In this document: positions 22,180 to 33,825 of the stretch, piece after piece
Numbering within the stretch: the stretch's first letter is position 1
Layout: every line of letters begins with the position of its first letter
DNA from: Takakia lepidozioides
Lineage: Eukaryota; Streptophyta; Takakiopsida; Takakiales; Takakiaceae
Direction of reading: 5' to 3'
DNA: 64,000 nucleotides
NCBI GenBank assembly: GCA_030704615.1
Contig: CM060734.1
Location: 18,662,001 to 18,726,000, forward strand
Program-made: the position numbers and the translations under genes
The notes under the pieces: generated by a model
Seen by the model: the letters and a program-made list of their open reading frames with translations, nothing else
Database searches by the model: none
What the model was told of the DNA's origin: nothing

Positions 22180-25100
22180 TTCAGCAGCGCTTGCCACCAT
22201 TCCATGAGTTCTGGTATTATGCTACTACTATGTGAACGTTTCGAGTTTGCGCTTCATTCTATATCTGCCCTGATGGAACGCCTTTCGTTATTTGTGTGAT
22301 CTACGACCACTTGCTGGCCTTGTGGCATTCGTGCGCTATGTCCATTAATGATGGGGAGGCCCTACGGGTCTTCCGTATTTTGCAGTAGGCTCTCCATCTC
22401 TGCTAAATGAGGTCGAGCCTACTGGAACGTGCGGAAGAGTTATAGTGTCTTCCTTCTCATTATGAGACATTGTGCACAGACGTCAGAAGGTCTACAAGTT
22501 GTCGCTCTTTTCACCGTGCTCCCCTCATCGCAGCTTCGACTTTTTTGTTCATGGACTCCTTCCTCCATGCTTCGCCGTCATGTCATTGTGCTCTCCAACC
22601 CGGTCCCTATTCCCTTCATCCTGACGGATTCCAAGCATTCCATGGTTCTCGTATTATCCTAGTACTATGTGAATGTTTGGAGTTTGTGTTGCGTTTTCAT
22701 TTTGTTTTGCAATGTCTACCCCGCTGGATTGTCGGCCGTTATTGTGCGATGTGCAAAAACGGCAGGAGGTCCTCAAGTTCTCACTGTTTTCACCGTGCTC
22801 CCCTCGTCGCCGCTGTTCATGGACTCCTTCCTCCATGATGTGCTCCCCCGTCCCCCTGCTCCTCGCTCCCCAGCTTCACCGTTCCTCCGCTCCCCAGCCC
22901 CCGAGACGAGGTTCCTCGCTCCCTTGCTTTGCCGCTCCCCCGCGAACTTCCGTCATTCCTCGATTCCTGGATGGCGAGCCTCCCCGCTCCGTTCGCGTTG
23001 GCCCCCCGCTCCCCCCACCAATCCTTCCCCGCTCCCCTCGCGAGGGCTCCCCGCTCCCCACAGGGGCTCTCTGCCGGAGCTCCCCGCTCCCGCTCCCCTC
23101 TGGATTCTCTCCCCACTCCCGTCGGGAGGTGCGCACCGCTCTCCTCGCGTGGACTCCCGTTCCCCTCGCCGGGGCCGGGAACGCCTCCCCGCATCCCTGG
23201 TGAGGCGCCCATGCTCCCCCCGCTCCCCCTGCTTTGCCGCTCCACTGCTCACTGGCGTCGTCCCTCGCTCCCCTCTGGTCCCCCGCTCCCCTCGGGCGGT
23301 GCCCTCCACCCCGATAGCAGAGACACGTGGCTCTACCGTCACCGTTCATTGCACTATATATATGTGTATGGTCCTCCCAGTTTTCATAGATGTTCGTTTT
23401 GTTTGGCTGCCTTCAACAACGGCCTTCTTGTTCAAATCCCGCCCGTGTTCAGGGATGGGTGTTCTCCGGCGACGAATGTGTCTTGTCCCGTGTGTCCAGG
23501 CGCTCAGTAGCATTCCATGCATTCTGGTATTATGCTACTACTATGTGAACGGTTCGAGTTTGAGCCTCATTCAAGGTCTGCCCTATTGGAATGCCTTTTG
23601 CTATATGTGTGATCTGCGACCACTTCCTGGCTTCTTGGCGTTCGAGCACAATGCCGACCCATGTGCTACAAGCCTTGGGCGTCTTCCTTATGTCACAATT
23701 GGCTCTCCATCTCTGAGAAGTTAGGTGGACCTTACTGTAACGTTCGGAAGAGTCGTGGGGCTTTTCATTCATGATGAGACATTGTGCACAAACGGCAAGA
23801 GGCCATTGTGCACAATGATGAGACATTGTGCACGGTCCATGAATTCGTTCCTCCATGCTTCCCTGTCATGTCATTGTGCGGTCCCCGTTCCTGAGTTCTA
23901 AGCATTCCATGGTTGTGGTATTATGCTACTACTATGTGAACGTATCGAGAAAGCTTCATTCAATATCTTCCCTGGTGGATTGCCTTTCGTTATTGTCTGA
24001 TCTGCACTACTTACGGCCCATGTCACAGTGCTCCCCTCCTTCCCGTGCCCCTCCGTTGCCGCTCTCGCTCCCCTCGCGAGTTCTCCCCGCTCCCCTCCGG
24101 TCCCACTCCACTCCCTCCGGCTTCCACCTCCACCGGCGCTTCCACCCGCTACCCCCCCCTCTCCCCTCACGTCGGCTCCCGACTCCCCTACATGGGCAGG
24201 GCTCCCCTGAGCCCCGCTCCCTTTCTGCTACGCTCTCCCCACCCACGATTCAGCGCTTCCCGATCCCCCGCTTCCAATTCTCCACCCAGTATATAGTCAA
24301 CGCTGGCTTTGCTATTCTCAATCTGTTGCGTAGTACGATGGTCGTCCTGCCACATCGGTCTTCGAGCAGCTCGGTTTGATTTCAGCCGGCTTTGCCCCGT
24401 ATAATATCCTTCCGCTCCCCTCGCCATGTTTCCCCGCTTCCTTCCGGCTCCCGCTCACTTGGGTCGTCCCTCACTCCCCACTGCTCCGCTCTGCCCGCCC
24501 CCCTCCGCCGTCCGCCGCTCCCCACCCTCATGCGCCTCTCACCGGCTTTGCGCTCCCCTCCACATCCGCGACCCTCCCACATTTCCTGCCGGCACTGCTC
24601 CCCTGCTCGCGTTGCCCTCGTGCCTATTCCCTTCGCGCGCTCGCCACGAACCCCATCCGCGCTGCCATGCTTTTCATGTTTATATTTACCCAGCCGCTCA
24701 GACATGTTTACATGACCTTGGTGTCCCAATGGTTGGTATTCCTCACTGTCAGTACATAGGTCTTCAGCTCGAACCTCAACTCTTTGTAGCTTTGTTTTTG
24801 TGTAGCCCCGTTCCTCGTGTGCCCTCCATCGCGTGCCGTTCCCCTCATGTGTTGTCCATCCGATCCCCCCCTGGGCGCTCCCCTCATGCGACGCTCCGCC
24901 GATCCCCTCCTCGCCGCCCCCCTTCCGTCCTTTCGTCCTTCGCTCACTCATTCCCCTCCGTGGCCTCCCCGCTCCCCCTATCCTTTGCTCCCCTCCTGCT
25001 CCGCCCATTCTCCTTCTTTCATACACGTGCGGGTCACTGTTGTTTAGGATCCTATACATGACGACAATATGTCCTATGCTCGTAGGGACGAAACGTCCTA

Positions 25101-25990
25101 GGGTTGAGCAATTTGTCTTCCTCGTGTTCTATTTTCTTTTGCTGCCTCGTGCGTATGCAAACATGTTGCGCCATATTGTGCAATCCCTTCACTGTTATGT
25201 TCAGAGATGACGTCAATTCTTCCGGATTTTGGATCCAGCAACGTCTGTGTCCAATTGCGCCAAAATTTTCTCATTCCATGCGTTTGTTGCCGATTCTGCT
25301 ATCATGCAAAAATAGTCTCATTCCTTGAGTACATGGGCACGGAGGTGGCCTTTCTTATTCCTGCAGTGTTTGCTCTGTTGGATTGGCTTTCTTGTATTGT
25401 ATACATCCCTGTTGTTTTCGCGCGCATACTGATGTTTGTAATTTTTGCTGTGTTCATCGGCACCATCCGAACTTGTACATCGACTTGGTGTGGCTTCCAA
25501 TGCAGAGGTGGGCCTGTAATTGGGCCTCGCAGTCTCGAAATGAAGTCGTTGGGTAAGCCTAGTCTCATGTACACAGTTCAAGTTGCAGCTGCATCGTTTT
25601 GTTTCTTGATCTCATCATCGTGCGACCCCATGAGTGTTCGCAGTTGCAGTCATGCCCGTCCCCTATCCGGCGCTCCGCTCCCCATGCTCTGCTCTCCTCT
25701 CCTCGCTCCCCTGTTGGCGCTCCCCTATCCTCTGTCCCCTCTCTGTGCTCCCCGATTGGCACTCCCTTGTCTGTGGCGTCGCTCCCCTGTCGTTGTACTG
25801 ACCTGTCGAAGCGCCGCGTGGACATTTGTCGGCGCCTTCAATTGCCTGCCGCTCCCCTTGACATCCACGCGCTTGGTCTCCCGCCCTCTTCCACGGTTCC
25901 CCTCGCATGTTTTCCTGGTCCTCTTCCTGGTCCCCTCGCTCTGTCGTTTGTTTGTCTTGAGCGCCAGGCTCCTCCTGTCGTGCACCTAAG
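22180..25990. repeat. Dispersed-module array with C-rich (CGCTCCCC) tracts
   Basis: A module starting CATTCCATG then GTATTATGCTACTACTATGTG occurs near 22192, 22631, 23511 and 23901, spaced about 440, 880 and 390 bases. A second module (CACCGTGCTCCCCTC, ATGGACTCCTTCCTCCATG) recurs near 22510, 22790 and 23825. Between them, 22800-23300, 24010-24290, 24410-25000 and 25640-25950 are made of CGCTCCCC-like repeats almost lacking A. These tracts leave several frames open on both strands (up to 351 codons), which is a composition effect. I see no true gene. Confidence 0.6.
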
Positions 25991-26514
25991 CATCGTGCCA
26001 CAACATACATCATTGTCCATCACACATTCTAAGCATACAATCCTAGAAAGCTATGCCACAATGATAATAAAAGTGAACACAATGGAAACCCTCCACTCAT
26101 GAATCCACTCAATCACATAAACTAAGTCAAGCCAATGGCACCTTTGCTAAAGGATTCCACCCTACAAAGCCCTCACCACACTCCCTCTCAATACCTAGAG
26201 CTATGGAGGTGGGAGAGGCTCATGGAGGCTCAACTACAAGAAGATGAGCCCTCCTCAACCCTCACAAGGGGAAAACCCATCCCCATGTCCCAAGTGAGGC
26301 TTGACACCTCAGTTGGCATGTGAGACCAAATGAAGTCCCAACACACAAAATATAAATATAAATATCTAAAATGTACTAGTTAACTAGAAGTAGGCAATTC
26401 TAGTTAACCATGACTAAAACTATGACAGTTGTCGTGCACCTAAGCATCGTGCCACAACATACATTGTTGTCCATCACACATTCTAAGCATACAATCCTAG
26501 AAAGCTATGCCACA
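25976..26514 (-). repeat. LTR of PHD-integrase gypsy-like family, copy 1
   Basis: On the minus strand the unit runs from TGTGG (26514) to GACA (25976), a TG...CA LTR of 539 bp. Its two ends are the same ~85-bp sequence repeated directly (25976-26060 and 26430-26514). Just outside the start is the purine tract CTAGGGGGGCGAT (26515-26527), as expected of a polypurine tract before a 3' LTR. Related LTRs lie at 34915-35509 and 61562-62348. Confidence 0.6.
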
Positions 26515-26734
26515 ATCGCCCCCCTAGCTGGTGATTAGGTCCCTCTAACACTAGAGAGCTGACAATTATCCATCTCAATAAGATCATTGCTTGGTCTTCA
26601 ATCGCACATGTCTCAATTTTCTAATGTATATGGATCAAGAGGCCGGGTGCAAAGAGAGCCCCATCGTTAGTTGCCTGCCTGCAATCCGTGATCTTCAATT
26701 GAGTATCCATGGCGTTGAACTCCCATCAGGTATA
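26515..26734 (-). pseudogene. Eroded 3' coding tail of PHD-integrase element
   Basis: On the minus strand, frames recall the tail peptides seen at the two other copies (a TND/NGGA...PGLLI block near 26640-26680). Stops and shifts interrupt it. It continues directly into the purine tract and LTR. Confidence 0.4.
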
Positions 26735-26998
26735 TTCAACACACTCGCAATGTTTGAAAGCAATCAAAAATCATTTGAACAGCAAACGATGGGTTCACCT
26801 TTTCAATCAATTTTGATTGACTTCATACTTGAGAGGAGCATGTGAAAAGGTATGTCAAACACACTCGCAAAGATTGGAAGCAATCAAAAATCATTTGAAC
26901 AGCGAACGATGGGTTCACCCTCCAAACCAATTTTGATTGACCTCATACTTGAGAGAAGCCTGTGAGAAGGCATGTCCAACACTCTCGCAAAGATTCGA
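26735..26998. repeat. ~120-bp satellite, second locus
   Basis: Three units (starts near 26735, 26858, 26978) carry AACACACTCGCAA, GCAATCAAAAATCATTTGAAC and TTTTGATTGAC. They are related to the array at 7.9-8.3 kb. The last unit breaks into homopolymer-rich DNA. Confidence 0.65.
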
Positions 26999-27004
26999 AG
27001 CTGC

Positions 27005-27560
27005 TGCCCCCCCCCCAATTGCAAATAATAAAAAAGGTGGGGGGGGGGGGGGGGTCAATAGCTGCTGCTGCTCCTCACACACCCCCCACCACCTTGTGTT
27101 TGTGTTTTTTTGGGAGCTGCACAAAAGAGAGGGAGAGAGAGGGAGAAAGGGGGAAAACAAAATAAAAAAGAAGGTGGGAGGGGGGGGGAGCAGCAGCCCC
27201 CCCCCACCCACCCCCCAACCTTTACTTTTTTTTGGGAGCTGCACAAAGGAGAGGGAGAAAGAGGGAGAAAGAGGGAAAAAGAGGGAGAGGGACAGAGGGG
27301 AGAGAGGGAGGGAGAGAGGGGGCTATAAATAAATAAATAAATAAAAATGGGTGGGGAGAGTGACCGAGCAGCTGTTGCTGCTCCGTCCCCCCCCCCCCCC
27401 CCCAACCTTCTTTTTCTATTTTTTTGGCCCCCTCTCTCCCTCTTTGGTTTTTTCTTTTGTGAACAGCACAAAAGAGAGGGAGAAAGAGGGAGAAAGAGGG
27501 AGAGATGAGGGGAAAAAATAAATAAATAAATAAATAAATGGTGGGGGGGGGTGATTGAGC
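27005..27560. repeat. Homopolymer and (GGGAGAAA)n simple-sequence cluster
   Basis: Three or four units of about 140-180 bases each contain a G or C run, CAGC(A/T)GC triplets, TTTTTTTGGGAGCTGCACAAA, GGGAGAAA repeats and AAATAAATAAAT. A partial unit recurs at about 29385-29470. The proline- or serine-rich open frames here are not credible genes. Confidence 0.7.
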
Positions 27561-27826
27561 AGCTCAAGGTCGAATAGGGTGTGATAGAGACACCTGCAAA
27601 AGGGTTAACATTACAGAATGGACATCTTGAATAAGAGCAAAAGGGATGATGTCCTTCAAAGCAATTGGACTGAATGAGTAAGAGTGTCTTAAGTTCTGTG
27701 CAATTGCTACGACTACCTTAAAAGAATGGGAATCCATGTACAAACTATAGATTACAAAAAACTGTAGAGCCATGTTGTGGAAAATTGCAGAAATTTTCTT
27801 GCTGTGAATACTGACAAATAGCCTAC

Positions 27827-28577
27827 CTGTAGCACAAATTTGGTGTTAAGATCCTTCCATTGGCTTGTATCGTGAATATTGTATGCATTGACTTTTGCCC
27901 ATGGATCATGTTGACCCAGGTCATGTGGCACTGACCCAAACACTTTTTTAACACCTGAGTGTCCATCAGCTAGGTACTTGACTTTCTCAGGATGGTGGGA
28001 AAGAGTGGCTGCCGCGAAGTCCCTTTGTATGTTGAGCTCAAGCTTGGGAAAGAGGGAAAGAAGTGCAAAGGATGCATAAAAGTGGACGTCATACTTACAC
28101 CACATGATGTATTATATGCCTTCCAAATAGAGAAATTGACCTACATTCTCCTCACCTTTCTGGAGCAAGGCTAAGCCGGAAGGAAGCCCGGTACTTCTGT
28201 GCTGGGCATCATGGGGCATTGATGCCTACATAGCCCTCAATATCAAATTCTCTGTTGTATCTGTTGTCTTTGGTTTCGTTGTTGGGCCATTGGGTACTTC
28301 ATCATCAACCTTCTCTTCAAAAAAAAGGTAGCCTCAAAGGGAAACCCCGCCACATGCTCTAATTCAGCGATCAATTTCCTCTGATTGTCTTCCAATCCAC
28401 TGAGGAAGGGGTTTTGGGCACCTTCCAGATCATTGCCATTCTGCACGGGGCTGTCAAACAGCACAGGCTACCTCTCATAGACTGTAGGGAGAGCTGAATT
28501 CTTGCCATCGTTTGAAATCCCAAATTGAAAACTCAGGTCTAGGTTGGCACCATCGGTTGTCAAAGAAGGCAACCCAT
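27827..28577 (-). pseudogene. GBA2-type non-lysosomal glucosylceramidase (GH116), two exons, truncated
   Basis: The clear exon is 28201-27827 (minus, 125 codons, AG before it and CAG|GTAGGC after it). It reads LLQKGEENVGQFLYLEGI, then TAA, then [60 protein letters not shown] and KFVLQV. These are hallmark blocks of GH116 beta-glucosidases, which hydrolyse glucosylceramide at the cytosolic face of membranes. The in-frame TAA sits where relatives have Glu in GIEY. The YLEG Glu, the likely nucleophile by family knowledge, is kept. A possible upstream exon at 28577-28472 (DGLPSL) is weak. No following exon (YRDF..) is seen before simple repeats begin at 27560. This is a gene remnant. Confidence 0.8.
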
Positions 28578-31540
28578 CTGTGACAATCACTTCACGGAAA
28601 GGGGAGTCAGGAGCTGAGTTGTGTGCAGAGCTTGAGGTACTGATGATCAGCTGAAATAGTTCAAGGTACTTGCAAACTGAATAGCAACAAAAACAATGAG
28701 ACTGTCTGCAATCTTCAAGAGAATTAACATGGAAGAGTGTTTTCCTATGTAGTTTCACGAGCAGCGTCGTTCATAATAGCTCCAGGGAGGAATTAAGCGC
28801 AGGGGGTCCTTAGAAAGCCGAAACAATACGTAAACTTAACTGTTGCGTGATCCCCTCGGCTTGGCCATACCAGCGATCACTCTGACATGGAAAGGTGCCT
28901 TCCTGGATGTCGTGAAGATTGTTGATGTCCATGAGGGAGGCATTGACGGATCCCCTTAAAGAAATAGTAACCCAGTAAGCATAACTGCTCGCATTACCTT
29001 CTTCGAGCTGCCATCGCGTATGGACCTTCATAGCGCGCAGCAGATATGGTTTGCATTGACACTCACACAACAATCATCCAGGCACATTATGCCATTCGTC
29101 CAATCCAGCATTGTTACCTCACTGACATTATGTCAGTTGATGGAATTCAATAAAAACAAGCTGAAACAGGCATAATCCAAGCATTTCTCATTACTGTAAC
29201 GAGGAAAACAGGATGAAAGTGGGTTAAAACAGGATGAAGCCAGGGTGGAATTTCATCATCTAGTATCATGAAACCATAAAGGTTAAGTGTAGACAGGGAT
29301 GAAATCAAGGTGAGTTTCAGCCATTTAGCACTAAGATTTTCAAATTATATATATGGAAGTAGGTATTACTTAAACCATATGAGTATGGAGAGGGAGGGAG
29401 AGAGAGGGAGTGATGAGGGAAAAAAAATAAAAAAGAAGGTGGGGGGGGAGTGACTGAGCAGCTGCATTCTTCAACGCAAGAGGCGGGGATAGGGTTTGCA
29501 GTAACAACACCTTGTCAAGCCACGACAGTCATCCAGTGGCAGGATGATTTTCATCCTTTTCAGCACTGATCTCGGCTGACAGAAAGTCAGTTAATGATTT
29601 TCATTTACAGTAGGATGAAAAACATCGAGAGATCTCACCAGGGTGAAATTCATCACAACTGCCGTATAGGCTGGATGAAATTAGGATAGGCGGTAATGAA
29701 AAATTGGATGAAGCCTAGGTATTTGAGATGAAAATCGGATGATTTTTCATCATGTTTGTCATGCAACCCTGGTTTTTAGAAAAAAATGGAAGTTGGGATA
29801 ACAATTCCATAGACCCAGTTGATAGAGGGAGAGAGAGGAAGAGAGAGGGAACCCACCGGATAGTTGTTGGCTACGGTGGACCAAAAACTGCGTAACATGG
29901 CAGTTTCTGCAGTGACCTCCATTCATGATAAAATCACAACTCAATATTTCATACAAGTTTATACGGTCTAAGATTTGTAACTACAGTGGAGACATACTCC
30001 AATTTTTTTTATTGTAAAAAGGATCATCTATGAAAGAGTTACATCTCAAAGATCCCGAGTCACGGATTTTAACAAAATCCGTGCGGATTTCGCCATACAA
30101 TGTATTTGTACTACATCCGTGGGGTTGGACGTATCTTTATGGCACGGAAGTGACATCCATCACTGTAATGCGAAAGCCGTGTCATTGTAATGTTTGACGC
30201 AATGATATTAATTACACACAGAATCCGTGTGAGACGACATCCGTGCGACAATCGCACGTTAGAGAATTAGAGGTGGAAGGCGGACAGAGCACGGAATACG
30301 CACAAATTGCACCAATGCAGATTTAGTATCAATTTGGTATCACATTAGAGCATTGCAATGATTTCGTGTATTTTCAACACTCCTTAACTTTGCGACAAAT
30401 AGTCGTGCAGAATCCATGCGATATGATTCATTGACGATGGTCGTGTAGATTCAGTACCAAATTAGAGCTAGCAGTTGCTGAGGTTTTGCCTCCTAGTTAT
30501 CTGCTGGGGGGGAATCCCTCTCTCCCCAGTTTTATCAGGCATATACGCGGATTGTATCAGAAACCAAGTTCTTATATCAAGAAGCTTTGAGAACCCATGG
30601 GGTTGGGAGATCATGGAGTGGAGCGCTCTTTGAGTGGACCGTGGGACGAAATCATGGGGGGTGCACTCTTTATAAAATGTGTGTATCACGTGCGTTCGCC
30701 GACTAATTAAAAAACCCCTTGTATACAGGTCCTTGGATAATTTATACCCCCTCTGTACATACTTTTTGAAGATTATAAAACCCTCTCCTGTAAATATACA
30801 GAAATTTACAATTATTAAAAAGTACCCCCTTCTGTATGTATATATATACCCTCAAATATGTATATGTATGCTTGTATATTATATCAAGTTTATTCATTTA
30901 AAAATATAATAAAATCTAGTAAATTAATTAAAATAAATTGCCCTTGATAAAATTATGGAAGACTTTCCGGTCATTGTAATTGTATTTCCCTCCAACACCA
31001 CATATCTTCCATAATACTAATAAGTTGAGCCAGTTTTTAAGCTACCTACCATGTTGATTAAGTACTAAATAGTACCATGGTTTCAGTTCTGAATTAGAAT
31101 GTATCGTTCAAGACATCTTATCTCCAGAGTCCGGGGTTTTCAGATGCATAATGTTAACTCTGGATTAACCACCAAATGGTACAATGTATACTTTTATCTA
31201 TGGCTGGTGAACAGAACCATGCCAGTAGATTTTGTGTACTTTAATGATAAAGAGCACTAAGAGTATGTGTTGCTCTTTCATTAAAACTCTAGGCTGTACA
31301 GATGTAAGTTGCTCCGTGAACTGAAAGCCTAAGTAATAAAGGGCATTGGGATTGTAATTTACTCTGTCAATTAAACTCAAGGCTGGTATAGTATGTAAGC
31401 TGCCCCTTGATATTTCTCGAGTACTTAGTTTATGAAGGAATAGTAGATGAGCCTCATACACACGTAGCACACTACTCCACACCTCAAACAATTGCACTTC
31501 CAGCCCACAGCCAACTTTTTCCTGAGGGAAAAAACAGGGT
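28578..31540. other. Intergenic DNA with GATGAAA-type repeats and AT-rich stretches
   Basis: No supported gene. Around 29200-29760 the words GGATGAAA, GATGAAATTCATC and TTTTCATC recur in both orientations. At 30061-30083 there is a perfect 10-bp stem with 3-base loop (CACGGATTTT-AAC-AAAATCCGTG), followed to 30450 by scattered AATCCGTG words. 30700-30960 is very AT-rich. Confidence 0.4.
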
Positions 31541-31544
31541 GAAA

Positions 31545-31700
31545 TGTGGTGAAGAAGGTGTCTTCATTAGCAGTGCCTGATTTTATCAATTGTGCCGCTG
31601 CTGCTGCAGCTTCCAGTTGACCATCTACCCATGCAGGTTTCTTGTAGCTATCCTTCCACAGGGAATCGTAGGTAATCTAGCTTGAAATTTCGGCCCTCTT
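31545..31700. repeat. ~170-bp direct repeat flanking the PPR array, left copy
   Basis: It shares GTGCCGCTGCTGCTG, CTTCCAGTTGACCATCTACC, CATGCAGGTTTCTTGTAGCT and CACAGGGAATC with 32742-32915. On the minus strand both can be read as a similar peptide (AAAAAQLI-like), so they may be exon fragments of an unrecognised gene. Confidence 0.6.
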
Positions 31701-31711
31701 GCATGAATCTG

Positions 31712-32514
31712 GACCACCCCTTCCCCCATCACTTGCTCATAGGTCTCCAAAGTCTCTCTCCCGCGCCCCTGCTGTGCATACCCTGCCTGCAGCAGCGTTC
31801 CATGACACCACATCTCGTTCAGCCATAGTGTTGAACACTCCTTTCGCATCCTTGATGCTCCCACATTTGGCATACATGTCCACCAGAGCAGTGTTCAAGA
31901 TGACATCTGGTACAATTGCAGATTTGATGATATCACCATGGATCTCTTTGCCCTTTTCCAGGGCTGCCAGGCTCGCACACGCATTTCAAACGCACACAAA
32001 TGTGATGTGGTCGGGCTTCACCCCTCCCCCATCCTTTGCTCATAGGTCTCCAAAGCCTCCATCCCGCGCCCCTGCTGTGCATACCCTGCCTACAGCAGCG
32101 TTCCACGACACCACATCTCGTTCAGCCATAGTGTTGAACACTCCTTTCGCATCCTTGATGCTCCCACATTTGGCATACATGTCCACCAGAGCAGTGTTCA
32201 GGATGACATCTGGTACAATTGCAGATGATGTCACCATGGATCTCTTTGCCCTTTTCCAGGGCTGCCAGGCTTGCACACGCAATGCAAACGCATACAAACG
32301 TTATGTGGTCGGGCTTCACCCCTCCCCCATCCTTTGCTCATAGGTCTCCAAAGCCTCCATCCCGCGCCCCTGCTATGCAAACCCTGCAAGCATCGAGTTC
32401 CACGACACCACATCTCGTTCAACCATAGTGTTGAACACTCCCTTTGCATCCTCAATGCTCCCACATTTGGCATACATGTCCACCAGGGCAGTGTTCAAAA
32501 TGACATCTGGTAAT
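31712..32514 (-). pseudogene. PLS-type PPR repeats, three tandem units, pseudogene
   Basis: On the minus strand three units of ~302 bp follow one another (boundaries near 31730, 32032 and 32332; the third lacks its start). Each reads in pieces as PPR motifs: [48 protein letters not shown] and [11 protein letters not shown], typical of the P-L-S classes of plant organellar RNA-editing factors. About 101 codons equals one P-L-S triplet. Frameshifts in every unit (for example in CVCIACAS and after WNAAV) prevent a full ORF. The units are nearly identical, so the amplification is recent compared with the decay. Confidence 0.85.
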
Positions 32515-32741
32515 CTGACAGACATTCACCTTTTTGCCTTGGTTGTCCCACCATTGACTAGGGTCAAGTATTCATTCCACAGCTTCTCCTCCTCTATGTT
32601 ATCTGTTGTTGGATACTTTCATGTTGTCACAGTGGCAGTATCATGTCAAAGTCACTCCAAACTAGATTCACTCAACCAGCTAACTTGCAGAATTCAACAT
32701 GGAATTTTAGGGCCAATTTCGATAAGAGGGAAGAACAATGT

Positions 32742-32915
32742 GTTGAAGAACGTGCATTGAGTAGCAATGCCTGATTTTATCATTTGTGCCGCTGCTGCTG
32801 TGGCTTCCAGTTGACCATCTACCCATGCAGGTTTCTTGTAGCTATCCTACCACAGGGAATCATAGGTAATCTGGAGCTTGAAATCCGGCCCTCTTGGATG
32901 AATCTGGACCCACGC
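32742..32915. repeat. ~170-bp direct repeat flanking the PPR array, right copy
   Basis: Second copy of 31545-31700, same orientation, roughly 90 percent alike by eye. Together they bracket the PPR array. Confidence 0.6.
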
Positions 32916-33744
32916 TCTATCCCTGCTCCTTCAGCTGTCCATGCCTTAGACTGAAATGTGTTGAAGAAGGTACCTTCATTACCTTCAGCAAACACCCCAA
33001 CCCTACGTATTACAGTAGTTCCCATTTTGAATTGCATCTGCTTTGTACAATGAGCTAACTTACAGAATTAAGTATGCAAATTCAGCCCACTGAGTCTAGA
33101 AGAAGGTGCCCTCACCACAATGTCCTCGAACTGTCATGACCCATGGAGGATTTGACTGACCATGAACCCAAGAGGACCTCTTGTGTGTGGTGCTTGTGTT
33201 TGTAGTCAGATAATGTTGGATTGGTCTGTGAGAACCACCATGGTGCAGCTGAGCGGGCAGAGATTGAAACACGGCCTGCTAAGACCAAGCTAACTCTCCC
33301 AAGAACCTTGTAAATATCAGGAAGCGGTCGACCATCCACCCACGAACGCGGGAGAGGAGGGGAGAGGAGAGGAGAGCCACATGAGTGGTGTGACCTGCGA
33401 CAATCAGGCACGATTTCAAATTCCCATATCTTTTATGGTGATTGTCTTCTTATAGACCATCATACGAGTGAATATAATCATCTCCTCCACCCTTTCCCCC
33501 TTCCACCAATTGCAGGGCCTGGCTAATAGAATGTGGAAGGAGTCCTATCTCTAAACAACTTGATGGTTCACAACTGGCAGAGCCTGAAATAACATCAATT
33601 TGCAAAGGTACTAATCTATGCAGTTGTGAGTCACTTGAAGAGGACATAAGAAATCCTCCACAAAATACTTATGATAAAGAATACATTTCACTTGATGTGC
33701 ACAAAACCAAGCAAATGGCGGTCCAAAGAGACAAAGAGAAGCCA
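32916..33744. other. Intergenic, no recognised gene
   Basis: Open frames up to 99 codons on the minus strand (33112-33411) show no family motif. A GGAGAGGA-type run lies near 33350. Confidence 0.35.
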
Positions 33745-33746
33745 CT

Positions 33747-33825
33747 CGGCAGTAGCCCTTGTGGTGAAGTGACACCATAAGTTACGCTCCCTTCAGGAGG
33801 CGTCATACTTTTTTTCTTTTTTTTA
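33747..33825 (+). mobile_element. SINE 3' body fragment
   Basis: CAGTAGCCCTTGTGGTGAAG through GACACCATAAGTTACGC to a 4-bp hairpin CTCC-CTTCA-GGAG and a T-rich tail. It matches the 3' part of the SINE at 56885-57065 and the copy at 62593-62690. The tRNA-like head is missing here. Confidence 0.6.

Noticed and set aside
22669-23724. 351-codon plus-strand frame and overlapping minus-strand collagen-like (GERGA) frames
   Set aside because: Several frames on both strands are open together because the tract nearly lacks A. No frame has start context, domain or splice pattern better than the others.
26915-27567. Pro/Phe- or Gly-rich ORFs on both strands
   Set aside because: They are translations of C/G homopolymers and GGGAGAAA repeats.
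30240-30700. CRISPR-like or tRNA array in the AATCCGTG region
   Set aside because: Spacing is irregular and words are short; no consistent repeat-spacer pattern, and the DNA is eukaryotic.
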